Counted from the stretch's first letter, positions 54,403 through 62,958 are shown. The stretch is 64,000 nt of DNA from Ardenticatenaceae bacterium (GCA_020634565.1 JACKBN010000002.1:682001-746000), one strand, 5' to 3'. A program made the numbers and translations. The notes: generated by a model from the sequence alone, not told the origin.

Positions 54403-55182
54403 ATGGCTGATTTATTTACCGCACAAAACTTTGTGGCCTTCTTAACATTGCTGGCGTTGGAAACGGTGCTGGGCATCGACAATGTCATCTTTATCTCGAT
54501 TTTGTCAGGCAAGCTGCCTGAACATGAGCAAGCCAGAGGTCGCCAGTTAGGTATTGGCTTTGCCGTTATCAGCCGTATTATTTTGCTGCTGGCCATCACC
54601 TGGGTACAGCGTTTGGAAGGCACGCACCTGCTCACCATCTTTGGCAACCATATATCCGGTAAGGATTTGGTTTTGCTGCTAGGTGGCCTCTTCCTCATTG
54701 GCAAAAGCACCTACGAAATTCACGAGAAGCTCGATACCGAAGACGTCGGATCGCACTCCGTCAGTGAGGGCAAGCTTACCCTGTCCGGCATGATTGCCCA
54801 GGTATTACTGATTGATGTGGTGTTCTCGCTGGATTCGGTGATTACGGCCGTTGGCATCTCCAATTCGCTGGTGGTGATGATTTCTGCCATCATTTTGGCC
54901 GCGGTCATCATGGTCATCTTCTCAGGCCAGGTCAGCGCTTTCATCGAGCGGCATCCCTCCATGAAGATTTTGGCGCTCTCGTTCCTCATCCTCATCGGCT
55001 CTATGCTGGTTATCGAAGGCTGGGCACACGAAGCAGCCGAAGATTTGCATCTGAAGAACTACATCTACTTTGCAATGGCCTTCGCCGTAATTGTGGATTT
55101 CTTACAGCTGCGTTTGAAAACAAAAGAGAATAAGCCGGTCAAGCTGCACAACCAGCCCACCCTCACAGAAGGTGGCGACTAA
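54403..55182 (+). CDS. TerC family integral membrane protein
   Basis: The 259-aa protein has about seven spans. It shows the two family motifs in inverted-repeat positions: LALETVLGIDNVIFISIL (residues 17-34) and LLIDVVFSLDSVITAVG (about 133-149), each with a membrane-embedded acidic pair. TerC relatives act in metal homeostasis, notably manganese export at the membrane, sometimes loading exported enzymes. GAGGGAG lies just upstream of the ATG. The gap to PPK2 (71 bases) is too short for the yybP-ykoY manganese riboswitch often found before such genes, and I see no sign of one. A strong terminator follows. Confidence 0.92.
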   Translation: MADLFTAQNFVAFLTLLALETVLGIDNVIFISILSGKLPEHEQARGRQLGIGFAVISRIILLLAITWVQRLEGTHLLTIFGNHISGKDLVLLLGGLFLIGKSTYEIHEKLDTEDVGSHSVSEGKLTLSGMIAQVLLIDVVFSLDSVITAVGISNSLVVMISAIILAAVIMVIFSGQVSAFIERHPSMKILALSFLILIGSMLVIEGWAHEAAEDLHLKNYIYFAMAFAVIVDFLQLRLKTKENKPVKLHNQPTLTEGGD

Positions 55183-55193
55183 ACAAAACGTCA

Positions 55194-55232
55194 AAATCCC
55201 CGAAGCTTAACCAAGTTTCGGGGATTTTTTTT
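55194..55232. terminator. Bidirectional terminator between TerC and ABC permease genes
   Basis: Stem AATCCCCGAA/TTTCGGGGATT with short loop and a T8 run on the plus strand; A-rich on the left for the convergent minus-strand gene. Confidence 0.92.
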
Positions 55233-56118
55233 AACTATTGATATCCTGGCGGCGGAAAAGTAACGCGGTTCCCCCCAATAAGCCCACTAACCAGGCTAGT
55301 AAAATCAGCAGAGAGGCCCACATGGGCAGTACGGCCGTAAAGCCCGGAAACCCACCAAAATTAGACCCCACGCCATCCACCACCCAACTGCGCACATTCT
55401 CCAAATTGTACGTAGGGCTGCCCACGACCACATTCACCATTTCAGGTTTTTGCAACACCTGACTCACCAGCAGCAGCAGCAGTGAGGCAGAAAATTCCAG
55501 AATGCTTACGCCGACGCTCAGCAACAAGCTGGCAATAATGGACCGGCTGTACATGGCAATCAATGCAGCATAAGCCGCCACAATCAGCGTGCCCACAAAC
55601 GTCACAAACACCTGCATGAGCAGCCCCTGCAAATAAGTTGCCACATCAACTTCAGACAAAGCAGGTCCGTAGGGTACATCCACCAACAGGGTTTGCAGCC
55701 AACCACCACCCGTTACCACCAGAGAAGTGAGCGTCAAAGACAGCAGCATGAGAAAGCCCAAAACCAGAAACTTGCTCAAAATGAGGGTCGTGCGAGATTG
55801 GCGGGGCACAATGTTTTTCCAGGTGCCCCACTGATATTCACCAGCAAACGCCGTGGCAATAAACGCCAAAAAAGGCATGCGCAAAAAGGTGCCACCGGGA
55901 AAGCCATTCATCGCATTCCACACCGAAAGCAAATCCTCTGTCCACAGCGGTGGACTGGCCACTGCCAAATCGCGGGCCGCCTCAATGAACAGGCCGGGCA
56001 AAATGTTTATCAAGAGCACCAAAATCAATGCACCAATGGGATAGATCCACACCAGAAAAGCAACGGCTTTGGTATGCCCCAACAATTTACGCCACTCGGC
56101 AGCCAAGGCATCACGCAT
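55231..56118 (-). CDS. ABC-2 type transporter permease
   Basis: The 295-aa protein has six hydrophobic segments: near residues 19-38, 85-100, 113-135, 160-190, 195-225 and 265-287. It has the N-terminal LAAEWRKLLGHTKAVAFLVW typical of ABC-2 permeases, and FAGEYQWGTWKNIVPRQSRT, the cytoplasmic coupling segment seen in this family after the first span pair. It forms the membrane channel for the ATPase encoded just upstream; the two genes overlap by 8 bases. Substrate is unknown; drug, lipid or peptide export is usual for this group. The stop codon falls inside the shared terminator. Confidence 0.93.
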   Translation of the reverse strand: MRDALAAEWRKLLGHTKAVAFLVWIYPIGALILVLLINILPGLFIEAARDLAVASPPLWTEDLLSVWNAMNGFPGGTFLRMPFLAFIATAFAGEYQWGTWKNIVPRQSRTTLILSKFLVLGFLMLLSLTLTSLVVTGGGWLQTLLVDVPYGPALSEVDVATYLQGLLMQVFVTFVGTLIVAAYAALIAMYSRSIIASLLLSVGVSILEFSASLLLLLVSQVLQKPEMVNVVVGSPTYNLENVRSWVVDGVGSNFGGFPGFTAVLPMWASLLILLAWLVGLLGGTALLFRRQDINS

Positions 56119-57046
56119 TTTCTGAATCCTCCCCAGGGGAATCGGCCGTTGCCGCCAAAAACAGATCTTCCAGGCTTTGCTGCTGCACCACCATCTGGAA
56201 AATTTGCACTTCGGCAGCCACTAGCTGCTGCACAATTTCTGGCCCGGCTTCACGCGGGGCTTGCACTTCTAGCCAACGGCCGTTTTCCTTGGTAGGCCAT
56301 TTGGGCAGCAGCAAACCCAACGCCCGGTCCGCAGGCATTACTTCCAGCCGGATAACTGCCTGGGAAGAGAGCAGTTCCGCCACATTGCCCGTTTGCACCA
56401 AACGGCCGTTGCTAATAATCCCAACCTGATCGCAAACCTGTTCCACTTCACTCAGCAAATGGCTAGACAAAAAGACCGTCTTGCCCTGTTTCTCCGCCAA
56501 ATTGCGGATAAAGTGGCGGACATCCTGAATGCCTGCCGGGTCCAGTCCATTGGTTGGCTCATCCAAAATCACCAAATCCGGGTCGTTGAGCAAAGCCGCC
56601 GCCAGGCCAAGACGCTGTTTCATGCCCGTAGAATATCCCTGCACCCGACGATCGGCTCGACCGGCCATGCCCACCTGCTCCAGCAGCGTCTGGATACGCG
56701 CCTCATCGTAACAACCGCCGCTGCGGGCCAGCACCTCCAAATTTTTGCGTCCGGTGAGGAAATCGTAAAAAGTCGCGCCCTCAACCAATGCGCCCACCCG
56801 GCGCAGCAAAGGCAGGTTGTTTTGCACCGGTTGGCCAAACAAGAGGACACTGCCGGCAGACGGCCGTATCAAATCCATCATCATGCGGATAGTGGTGCTT
56901 TTGCCCGCCCCGTTTGGCCCCAAAAAGCCAAACACCTGCCCGGCAGAAACGTCCAGGCTAAGCTGACGCACCGCCTCCACCCGTTTACGACGACGGCCAA
57001 ATATTTTGCTGACATTTTCTAGCTGAATCGCACTGGATTGTGACAT
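56111..57046 (-). CDS. ABC transporter ATP-binding protein (exporter type)
   Basis: The 311-aa protein carries Walker A FLGPNGAGKSTTIRM (about 43), the Q-loop, signature YSTGMKQRLGLA (about 138), Walker B LVILDEPTNGLDP and the switch His in FLSSHLLSEVEQ. A ~80-residue C-terminal extension (after NGRLVQTGNV) is the usual DUF4162-like tail of ABC-2 exporter ATPases. It drives the permease encoded next, with an 8-base overlap. The ATPase is of the CcmA/NatA group (multidrug, bacitracin or gliding-type), so an exporter of unknown cargo is the safest call. All catalytic residues are in place. Confidence 0.95.
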   Translation of the reverse strand: MSQSSAIQLENVSKIFGRRRKRVEAVRQLSLDVSAGQVFGFLGPNGAGKSTTIRMMMDLIRPSAGSVLLFGQPVQNNLPLLRRVGALVEGATFYDFLTGRKNLEVLARSGGCYDEARIQTLLEQVGMAGRADRRVQGYSTGMKQRLGLAAALLNDPDLVILDEPTNGLDPAGIQDVRHFIRNLAEKQGKTVFLSSHLLSEVEQVCDQVGIISNGRLVQTGNVAELLSSQAVIRLEVMPADRALGLLLPKWPTKENGRWLEVQAPREAGPEIVQQLVAAEVQIFQMVVQQQSLEDLFLAATADSPGEDSENA

Positions 57047-57109
57047 GTTTTTTGTTAAGCCGCCGAATGATTGGGCAATGTTCAGCGGCTCAATAAATCA
57101 TTGACTCGA

Positions 57110-57664
57110 TTACAGTTCAGTTTCACCCACGGGATTTACTGTGGATTCTGTTTCACTTTCTTCTGGTTCTGGCAGTGGTTCAGGTGGGGCAACGGCCGTA
57201 TCCACCACATTCGCTTTGTACGGATCAACCGCATGGTTGCCACAGTAAGGGCATAAATTCCATTGCAGCTCCAGCAAAGAATTGCAGTCAGGACACGCTT
57301 TTTTCAGGCGAGTATGGCAGTAAGGGCACAACAGCCATTTGTCATCAATCACGCGGGAACAACCAGGGCAATGCGGCCGTTCTTCAATCTCTTGCAGCAG
57401 CGCTTCTTCTTCCAATGCCCGCTCGTATGCTTCAGCCAATGTTTCTGGCGGCCGCAAAATAAAGTAGATGACAATACCCACCACAGGCAATGCGGCTACC
57501 AATAAAGCCGCCAAAATCTGGGCAAAAGGATCGCGTGAACGGGCCCGCATATCGCGAAATGCCCAAATCACCAGGCTCAGCCACAACGCCGCCAACAGCG
57601 CGCCCATAACGGCGGCTACGATGGTTAAATAGGAAACTAGCGTCTCAAGGGTAGGCAAACTCAT
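57110..57664 (-). CDS. Membrane protein with two zinc ribbons
   Basis: The 184-aa protein has two N-terminal membrane spans (about residues 10-33 and 48-69) resembling the phospholipase-D-nuclease N-terminal type: WAFRDMRARSRDPFAQILAALL followed by GIVIYFILRPPET. A charged helix follows, then two paired zinc ribbons: CPGCSRVIDDKWLLCPYC (about 98-115) and CPDCNSLLELQWNLCPYC (about 123-140). The tail is acidic. Double zinc ribbons of this kind are common in bacterial regulators and scaffolds, and the function is unknown. It precedes the ABC ATPase gene on the same strand by 63 bases and may be co-transcribed with it. Confidence 0.85.
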   Translation of the reverse strand: MSLPTLETLVSYLTIVAAVMGALLAALWLSLVIWAFRDMRARSRDPFAQILAALLVAALPVVGIVIYFILRPPETLAEAYERALEEEALLQEIEERPHCPGCSRVIDDKWLLCPYCHTRLKKACPDCNSLLELQWNLCPYCGNHAVDPYKANVVDTAVAPPEPLPEPEESETESTVNPVGETEL

Positions 57665-57688
57665 ACGGCACAGATTATAACACCGGGC

Positions 57689-57727
57689 AAAAAAAAAGAC
57701 GCCCCCAACAAGGGAGCGCCTTTTTTC
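57689..57727. terminator. Bidirectional terminator downstream of the pilin gene
   Basis: Stem AAGGCGCTCCC/GGGGGCGTC-type with A9 on the left and T6 on the right, 20 bases past the pilin stop on the minus strand. Confidence 0.88.
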
Positions 57728-57746
57728 AGCTTAGTTGGCTATAACA

Positions 57747-57899
57747 TCACCAACCAAACGTGACACGGCTGTACATGTTGCCAATTTGAGGGCCAAACAG
57801 CGAAAGGATCGCAATGATCACCACCGCTATCAGGACAAGAACAAGAGCGTATTCCATTAACCCTTGCCCTTCTTGTCCCTCGTTCTTCAGGAATAACAT
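57747..57899 (-). CDS. Flp-type pilin, 50 aa
   Basis: The 50-residue prepilin begins with a short leader and shows the type IVb (Flp) core EGQGLMEYALVLVLIAVVII. A Gly precedes the hydrophobic helix, and the Glu-Tyr pair (residues 16-17) is the conserved E5-Y6 of mature Flp pilins. A prepilin peptidase would cut just after the Gly, and the helix would polymerise into the pilus core. AGAGGAC lies upstream of the ATG and a strong terminator follows. No tad/cpa assembly genes are in the window, so the machinery must be elsewhere. The gene is below usual size cut-offs and is easily missed. Confidence 0.9.
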   Translation of the reverse strand: MLFLKNEGQEGQGLMEYALVLVLIAVVIIAILSLFGPQIGNMYSRVTFGW

Positions 57900-58116
57900 A
57901 ATGTCCTCTCAAAAAAGATAAAAAATGGGTAAATATACTATGAATAGCACCATAAAAACATGAAAATCTTACAGAGCTAATAACAATACAATTTACCCAC
58001 CACTTTGAGATGGACATGGCCAACGTGTATTTTGTTTTCTTGTAACCGACCCAAAATCGTGACGCTTCAACTTTAATGAAGAGTCTTGGTCCATTGGTGC
58101 CAAAGTTTAACTTTTC

Positions 58117-58326
58117 TTAGCCGCTCCAGAAATTGCCGTTAGGAACTACAATCCAAGGTAGATCCCGCATAGAATCGTTGTTGGCTGCCCCATCGGAGTC
58201 GGCAATAGCTACTCCTTCGCTTTGGTTAGCGACTGGCAGCAGACCACTTCCAGCCAATAGCACAGCGGCCAAGGCAGCAGCGGCAATAAGACGTTTAATA
58301 GTTGTCATAGTTGGTTTGAAATTCAT
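58117..58326 (-). CDS. Small exported peptide of unknown function
   Basis: The 69-aa product has a basic start and a hydrophobic stretch, RLIAAAALAAVLLAGSGLLPVA (given as RLIAAAALAAVLL and GSGLLPVA). This looks like a signal peptide or a single membrane anchor. An acidic, Asn/Ser-rich tail ending WIVVPNGNFWSG follows. GGGGGA precedes the ATG at a plausible distance. No family is known to me. Placed next to the Flp pilin gene and facing the same way, it could be a surface component, but that is only position. It may also be an open frame without function. Confidence 0.6.
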   Translation of the reverse strand: MNFKPTMTTIKRLIAAAALAAVLLAGSGLLPVANQSEGVAIADSDGAANNDSMRDLPWIVVPNGNFWSG

Positions 58327-58477
58327 GATTCCCCCGAGTCCAAAATACAGTGTTTTGTGTGGACTTTATGATTATAGAATCGGCTCAAATTCTCACATTA
58401 CTTCTTGTTTTATAAAATTCAGGGCTTACAAAAATTGTTTCAAACCGTCTCTTACACCGGCAACTAGTACAAAAGTG

Positions 58478-58570
58478 CTAACGGCCGTTCCCCCGCATTT
58501 CACACGACTCATTTGCCATTTTATAAGTGCTCTCCACCACTTAGGAAACCATCGCAAAAAGCCCACAGGT
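58478..58570. repeat. Degenerate ~90-bp repeat, left copy
   Basis: The stretch from TAACGGCCGTTCCCC through GGAAACCAT is similar, with scattered changes, to 59311-59402. Read on the minus strand both copies encode a short peptide of the type WFPxWxRAxxK. The 400-base gap 58327-58724 around it holds no other feature that I can see. Confidence 0.65.
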
Positions 58571-58724
58571 AACCTATATGCGAAGCGCGGATTTTGCCAG
58601 TATACGTGTTGCATCGATTTGTACGCTGATCTTACAAGGCCGACAACTTGATTTTTAGCAAGTTGAACGGCTAAACTGAAGGCTGCAACGTCTTTCTCAA
58701 ACTAATCCAAAGGAAAATTCAAAC

Positions 58725-59075
58725 ATGAAAAAACTCGTTTCGTTTGTCTTATTGCTTATCATCCTGGCTGCATGTGGCGGTGGTGATGCACCGATTGAAG
58801 AAAGAATTATTGGCGAATGGTCGGGCCTACAAACATCAACAAACGGGGAAGAGGTTCCCGCAACATGGGAATTTCTTGAAGATGGCACCATGATCGTCAA
58901 AATTGGTACGCTCAGCTATGGAGCCGAATGGTCAGTTGAAGGCAATCGAGTAAACATTGCCGCGGGGTTTGATCCAGCCAACCCAACATATAGAGATGTT
59001 GAGTTTGTTTCTGATGATGTCATGCGCTTGACCAAAGAAGATATTGAAGAAACATGGTCAAGGGTTGAAGAGTAA
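58725..59075 (+). CDS. Small lipoprotein
   Basis: The 116-aa protein begins MKKLVSFVLLLIILAACGGG. LAAC is a lipobox, with lipid attachment predicted at Cys 17. The mature part is beta-rich: IIGEWSG near its start, then EFLEDGTMIVKIG and RLTKEDIEETWSR. This is the pattern of lipocalin-like/DUF-type small lipoproteins (WxG ... F-x-x-D-G) that sit on the outer face of the membrane. AAAGGAAAA precedes the ATG. It is bracketed by a pair of degenerate ~90-bp repeats (58478-58570 and 59311-59402). Function unknown. Confidence 0.88.
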   Translation: MKKLVSFVLLLIILAACGGGDAPIEERIIGEWSGLQTSTNGEEVPATWEFLEDGTMIVKIGTLSYGAEWSVEGNRVNIAAGFDPANPTYRDVEFVSDDVMRLTKEDIEETWSRVEE

Positions 59076-59310
59076 CCATAAAAGAAAATGACGACATGAT
59101 CAGCTACGGCTTATAGAAGCAGCTAGCGTGTGAAACGGCCGTCCTGGGACAACTTGGGGCGGCTTTTTGCTGTCTACCTCACCATCGAAACGGGACCCTG
59201 TTTCGCTCGATGAATGAACTCTATAAGAATTGGTGAATCAATAACTCCACCCAGCATTATCATGGTTTTACTGCTAGAAGAGTAATAGACAACGGTCGCT
59301 ACCTGGAAAG

Positions 59311-59402
59311 ATAACGGCCGTTCCCCACATCACCTACCCTTCATTATCCATTTTGTTTTGTAATCGCTCTCAGCCAACTTGGAAAACCATTACAAAAATG
59401 AT
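59311..59402. repeat. Degenerate ~90-bp repeat, right copy
   Basis: Partner of 58478-58570 in the same orientation, beginning with ATAACGGCCGTTCCCC and ending near ACCATTACAAAAATG. On the minus strand it encodes GFPSWLRAITK, like WFPKWWRALIK in the other copy. The rest of the 59076-59450 gap contains one more ACGGCCGT (near 59134) and no gene. Confidence 0.65.
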
Positions 59403-59450
59403 AGCATTGCCCCGCTCGTCCGCGAGAAGAGGGACGACTGGAATCAAGCA

Positions 59451-60548
59451 ATGATAGAACTCGCGGGTAACATGCATATGCACACGCCCTATAGCGACGG
59501 GGAGAAATGGCACGCGGAAATTGCGCAGGACGCAATCGCCGCCGGGCTGGATTTCATCATCGTTACGGACCACAACGTGTGGGTGGACGGGTTAGAAGGC
59601 TATTACGGGGATGAAAACGGCCGTCTCCTCCTGCTTGCTGGCGAAGAAGTACATAACGTCCGGCGGGAACCGCAAGCCAGTCACTTGCTGGTATACGGGG
59701 CTGAAGCCGAAATGGCCGAATGCGCCCCCAATCCGCAGCAGCTCATCGACGCAGTAAACGCACGCGGTGGCTACAGCTTTCTGGCCCATCCTCATGAAAA
59801 AGATTGCCGCCTCTTCCCCTACCCCAATCTGGGCTGGCATGATTGGCCCGTCGATAACTTTACCGGGCTAGAAATCTGGAACTATATGTCCAGCTTCATC
59901 AATGCGTTGGTAGAAGCGTTGGAAAGCCTACCCGTGCAAATTGATCTGATTGACAAGCTAACGGCCGTTCGCCTGGCCTTTAATCCCGACAAATTTATTG
60001 TTGGGCCACAGCCGCACACGCTGGCCTTATGGGATGAACTATTGGCCCAAGGGAAGCGGATCACGGGCGTAGGCAACAGCGACGCCCACGCCACCCCCAT
60101 GAGCTTTGGCCCATTCAAGCGCATTATTTTCCCCTATGAATTTTTATTTCGCGCGGTGAACACACATATTTTGTTGGAACGGCCGTTAACCGGCGATCTC
60201 ACACAGGACAAAAAGATGATCCTGCGCGCCATCGGCAAGGGCAACAGCTGGATAGGTTACGACCTGCCCCACAGCACCAAAGGTTTTCGTTTTAGTGCCG
60301 CCAGCAAAGGCAAAAGCATTATGGGTGAGGCAGCACACCTGGATGCCGGGGCTACGCTGCAAATTAGCACACCCACACGCTGCAACATTCGCCTGGTTCG
60401 GCATGGCGAAGTTGTCGCCAGCATCAACAACGACACGCACCTGACCCACATCCCCACAGAACGCGGCGCTTATCGCGTCGAATGCTCGCTAAACTATAAA
60501 GGCCAGGAACGCGGCTGGATTTACAGCAATCCCATTTACCTCTTGTAA
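59451..60548 (+). CDS. PHP-domain metal hydrolase (CehA/McbA-like)
   Basis: The 365-aa protein has the PHP pattern: NMHMHTPYSDG (HxH, residues ~9-19), DFIIVTDHNVW (DH), the LLAGEEVH strand, SHLLVYG, FLAHPHEKD and TGVGNSDAHATP (final Asp-His). These His/Asp sets bind two or three metal ions for phosphoester or related hydrolysis. The last ~80 residues form a beta-sandwich-like tail. The CehA/McbA group is the nearest named set; the substrate is unknown. I start at ATG 59451, eight residues before the HxH motif. A TTG at 59379 would add 24 atypical residues. The acyltransferase genes follow closely, suggesting a common transcript. Confidence 0.9.
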   Translation: MIELAGNMHMHTPYSDGEKWHAEIAQDAIAAGLDFIIVTDHNVWVDGLEGYYGDENGRLLLLAGEEVHNVRREPQASHLLVYGAEAEMAECAPNPQQLIDAVNARGGYSFLAHPHEKDCRLFPYPNLGWHDWPVDNFTGLEIWNYMSSFINALVEALESLPVQIDLIDKLTAVRLAFNPDKFIVGPQPHTLALWDELLAQGKRITGVGNSDAHATPMSFGPFKRIIFPYEFLFRAVNTHILLERPLTGDLTQDKKMILRAIGKGNSWIGYDLPHSTKGFRFSAASKGKSIMGEAAHLDAGATLQISTPTRCNIRLVRHGEVVASINNDTHLTHIPTERGAYRVECSLNYKGQERGWIYSNPIYLL

Positions 60549-60565
60549 CACAGTTGAGGGTTCCC

Positions 60566-61309
60566 ATGTCATTTATTCGCGGCTATTACCGATTATCACT
60601 TTCTGCGCTCATTCTCACTTTTTTTGCCGTCTTCATCGTTCTCACCTCGTTTTTACCCATTACCATTAAAGATGTGCCCCTTTCCTTACGCCTGGCCCAA
60701 ATCATGGTGCGGGCGATTCTTTGGGTGCTGAATGTGCGCGTTAACTGCGAGGAAAAAGAACAATTAGTTGGCTTTGATGGCTTTTTCTTTCCCAACCATG
60801 TTTCATACCTGGAAGTATTGGCCTTGTTTAGCCTCATGCCCACGCGCTTCCTGGCCAAAGCAGAAATTCGTGGCTGGCCCGTAGTGGGACCGATTGCCGC
60901 TGCGGTGGGCTGCGTCTTTGTGCAGCGCGGCGACAAGGCATCACGGCGCGAAGCGCGAATGGCGCTGACACAGGTGAACACCTTTCCGCCCATCACCATC
61001 TTCCCGGAAGGCAAGCGGGGACCAGGTGACCAGCTGCTGCCTTTCCGCTACGGCGCGTTTGAGATTGTGACCCAGGGTGGCTTTGCTTTTTTGCCCATCG
61101 CCGCCTCTTATAACCATCCGGAAATTGCTATTTGGCGGCGCAAGGAGAACATTGTGGCTGCCCTGTGGCGCCTGTCCAGCCAGCCGGAGCGCATTGAAGT
61201 GAAGCTACAACCCCTGCAACCCCACCATCCTACCCCTGAAGACGACCCAATCACTTTGGCAGAAAAGGTACACGCAGAATTAACGGCCGTTCTTTACCCA
61301 TCACCCTAA
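60566..61309 (+). CDS. PlsC-type acyltransferase, copy 1 (HX4E variant)
   Basis: The 247-aa protein has an N-terminal membrane segment (residues ~8-32). The lysophospholipid acyltransferase blocks follow: FFFPNHVSYLEV (block I), FLAKAEIRGWPVVGPIAA (block II), FVQRGDKASRREA and TIFPEGKRGPGDQLLPFRYGAFEI (block III). It is predicted to acylate a glycerolipid or other hydroxyl at the membrane. Block I is normally N-H-x4-D; here the acidic residue is Glu (HVSYLE), while the next gene keeps Asp. The start is ATG 60566, with GAGGG upstream; an in-frame TTG at 60554 is less likely. It lies 17 bases after the PHP gene and 12 before its paralogue. Confidence 0.92.
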   Translation: MSFIRGYYRLSLSALILTFFAVFIVLTSFLPITIKDVPLSLRLAQIMVRAILWVLNVRVNCEEKEQLVGFDGFFFPNHVSYLEVLALFSLMPTRFLAKAEIRGWPVVGPIAAAVGCVFVQRGDKASRREARMALTQVNTFPPITIFPEGKRGPGDQLLPFRYGAFEIVTQGGFAFLPIAASYNHPEIAIWRRKENIVAALWRLSSQPERIEVKLQPLQPHHPTPEDDPITLAEKVHAELTAVLYPSP

Positions 61310-61321
61310 AAGGCAACCTCT

Positions 61322-62098
61322 ATGAGAATCATTCGCGGCACACTACGGCTCCTCGCTTTTTTCCTACTTCTTATCGTGGTGACGCTGCTGGTGCTGGCCA
61401 CCGCCTGGATTCCCCTGCGCGTGCGGGGTGCAAGGCTGTCGGCCTGGCTGCTGCCATCCGTATGCCGCCTTTTGCTCCCCCTGTTTAATGTCGAATTTAC
61501 CGCTCTGGAAGCGGAACGCATTACCAAACATGATGGGTTTATCTTCCCCAACCATCTTTCGTTTCTAGATATCATCTTGCTTGTTTCTATCTTCCCTGTG
61601 CGCTTTTTGAGCAAGGCAGAGATTGCCAACTGGCCGTTTATTGGCTGGATTGCTCGCGCCGTAGACACCGTGTTTGTCAATCGAGAAAATAAAGAATCGC
61701 GTGAACTCGCACGCCAGGCGTTAGAAAATCTGCACACATTTCCGGCCGTGGCGCTGTTTCCTGAGGGCGGCATCTACCAGCCGCCGACAGAGCTGAAACC
61801 GTTTCGCTACGGCGCTTTTGAGATTGCTCAGGCGGGCAATATTCCTTTTATTCCCGCAGTTTTCATTTATGAGCCGCTGGATATTGTGTTTTGGCGGGAT
61901 GAACCTTTGCTAACGGCCGTTTGGCGTTTTGCCAGCCGTCCCGAACCGATCAAAGCCAGGCTGTTCTTGCTGCGCACCGTCCAGCCCGGCCCGGAAGATG
62001 ATCCGCGCCAGCTTGCTTTGGAAACGCATGGCGCCATGGCTGCTGTCTATAAACATGCTAATAGTCATGGTAAGGATGTGGTTCAGTCAGGAATTTAG
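61322..62098 (+). CDS. PlsC-type acyltransferase, copy 2
   Basis: The 258-aa protein is a close paralogue of the gene just before it. It has an N-terminal hydrophobic stretch (LLAFFLLLIVVTLLVLATAW, residues 10-29), block I FIFPNHLSFLDI with the canonical H-x4-D, block II FLSKAEIANWPFIGWIARAV, FVNRENKESRELA and FPEGGIYQPPTELKPFRYGAFEIA. The standard R after FPEG is replaced by G here. The usual reaction is acyl transfer to lysophosphatidate or a similar acceptor. Two tandem, diverged copies suggest sequential acylations or different acyl or acceptor preference. AAAGG lies upstream of the ATG, 12 bases after the previous stop. Confidence 0.93.
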   Translation: MRIIRGTLRLLAFFLLLIVVTLLVLATAWIPLRVRGARLSAWLLPSVCRLLLPLFNVEFTALEAERITKHDGFIFPNHLSFLDIILLVSIFPVRFLSKAEIANWPFIGWIARAVDTVFVNRENKESRELARQALENLHTFPAVALFPEGGIYQPPTELKPFRYGAFEIAQAGNIPFIPAVFIYEPLDIVFWRDEPLLTAVWRFASRPEPIKARLFLLRTVQPGPEDDPRQLALETHGAMAAVYKHANSHGKDVVQSGI

Positions 62099-62167
62099 TG
62101 ACCTATTTGTGGTAAAATGCCACCTATTCAGTGAATTACTGAACAAGCAAAAGGCAAGACAAAGATT

Positions 62168-62956
62168 ATGACATCAACATCTTCCACACCCCAAACCCGC
62201 CCCCTAGAACCGCAAAAGTGCGCCATTGTCATTGGTGCCTCGTCGGGCATTGGGGCAGCGCTGGTGCGGGAGCTGGCGCACAATGGCTACCGCGTGGCAG
62301 CCGTGGCCCGACGTGAAGCAAAATTGCAAGAATTGAGCGACTCGGTAAATACGGCCGTTTCGCCCAATACCGTCCTCCCCTACAGTCACAACGTCACCGA
62401 CTATGACGAAATCCCCACCCTCTTCCAAACCATCGTGCAGGCGCTTGGTGGGCTAGACATGATTATCTACAACGCGGGCGTACAGCCCCGCGTCACCCTC
62501 AATGAGTACGACTTTGAAAAAGATCACAAAATGATTGAGGTCAATCTGCTGGGAGCTATCGCCTGGCTCAACCAGGCCGCGCTGCGCTTTGAGCGGGCCG
62601 GACAGGGACAAATCGTCGGCATCGGCTCCGTAGCTGGCGACCGGGGACGCGTGGGATCACCTGTTTACAACACCAGCAAAGCAGGCTTGGCCACTTATCT
62701 GGAATCGCTGCGCAATCGCCTCACACGGCAAGGCATCAGTGTAACCACCATTAAGCCCGGCTTTGTAGACACGGTACTGCTAGAGGAAAATGCCACCAGA
62801 ACCTTTTGGGTCATTTCGCCGCAAGAAGCTGCCAGCCAAATTCTCAAAGCCGCCAAACGGCGCAAACAAACCGTCTACGTGCCCGGGCGCTGGCGATTGC
62901 TGATGCTCATCATTCGCCACATTCCCTCCTTCGTTTTCAGACGACTTAGTTTTTAA
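62168..62956 (+). CDS. SDR oxidoreductase, DprE2-like
   Basis: The 262-aa protein is a classical short-chain dehydrogenase: VIGASSGIGAALVREL (cofactor loop), YNAGVQPR, catalytic Ser in GIGSVAGDRGR, and VYNTSKAGL with Tyr and Lys. The C-terminus LIIRHIPSFVFRRLSF closely resembles the end of DprE2 (RHIPxxxFRxLP), the reductase that finishes the epimerisation of polyprenyl-phosphoryl ribose to arabinose. A DprE1-like oxidase begins 519 bases downstream, separated by the GxxExxY gene, which strengthens this reading. Assignment rests on remembered motifs, not a search, and a general SDR role cannot be excluded. Confidence 0.83.
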   Translation: MTSTSSTPQTRPLEPQKCAIVIGASSGIGAALVRELAHNGYRVAAVARREAKLQELSDSVNTAVSPNTVLPYSHNVTDYDEIPTLFQTIVQALGGLDMIIYNAGVQPRVTLNEYDFEKDHKMIEVNLLGAIAWLNQAALRFERAGQGQIVGIGSVAGDRGRVGSPVYNTSKAGLATYLESLRNRLTRQGISVTTIKPGFVDTVLLEENATRTFWVISPQEAASQILKAAKRRKQTVYVPGRWRLLMLIIRHIPSFVFRRLSF

Positions 62957-62958
62957 TT

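Noticed and set aside
57739..58023. 94-residue minus-strand frame
   Set aside because: It overlaps the Flp pilin gene in another frame. The pilin has the coherent motif and ribosome site.
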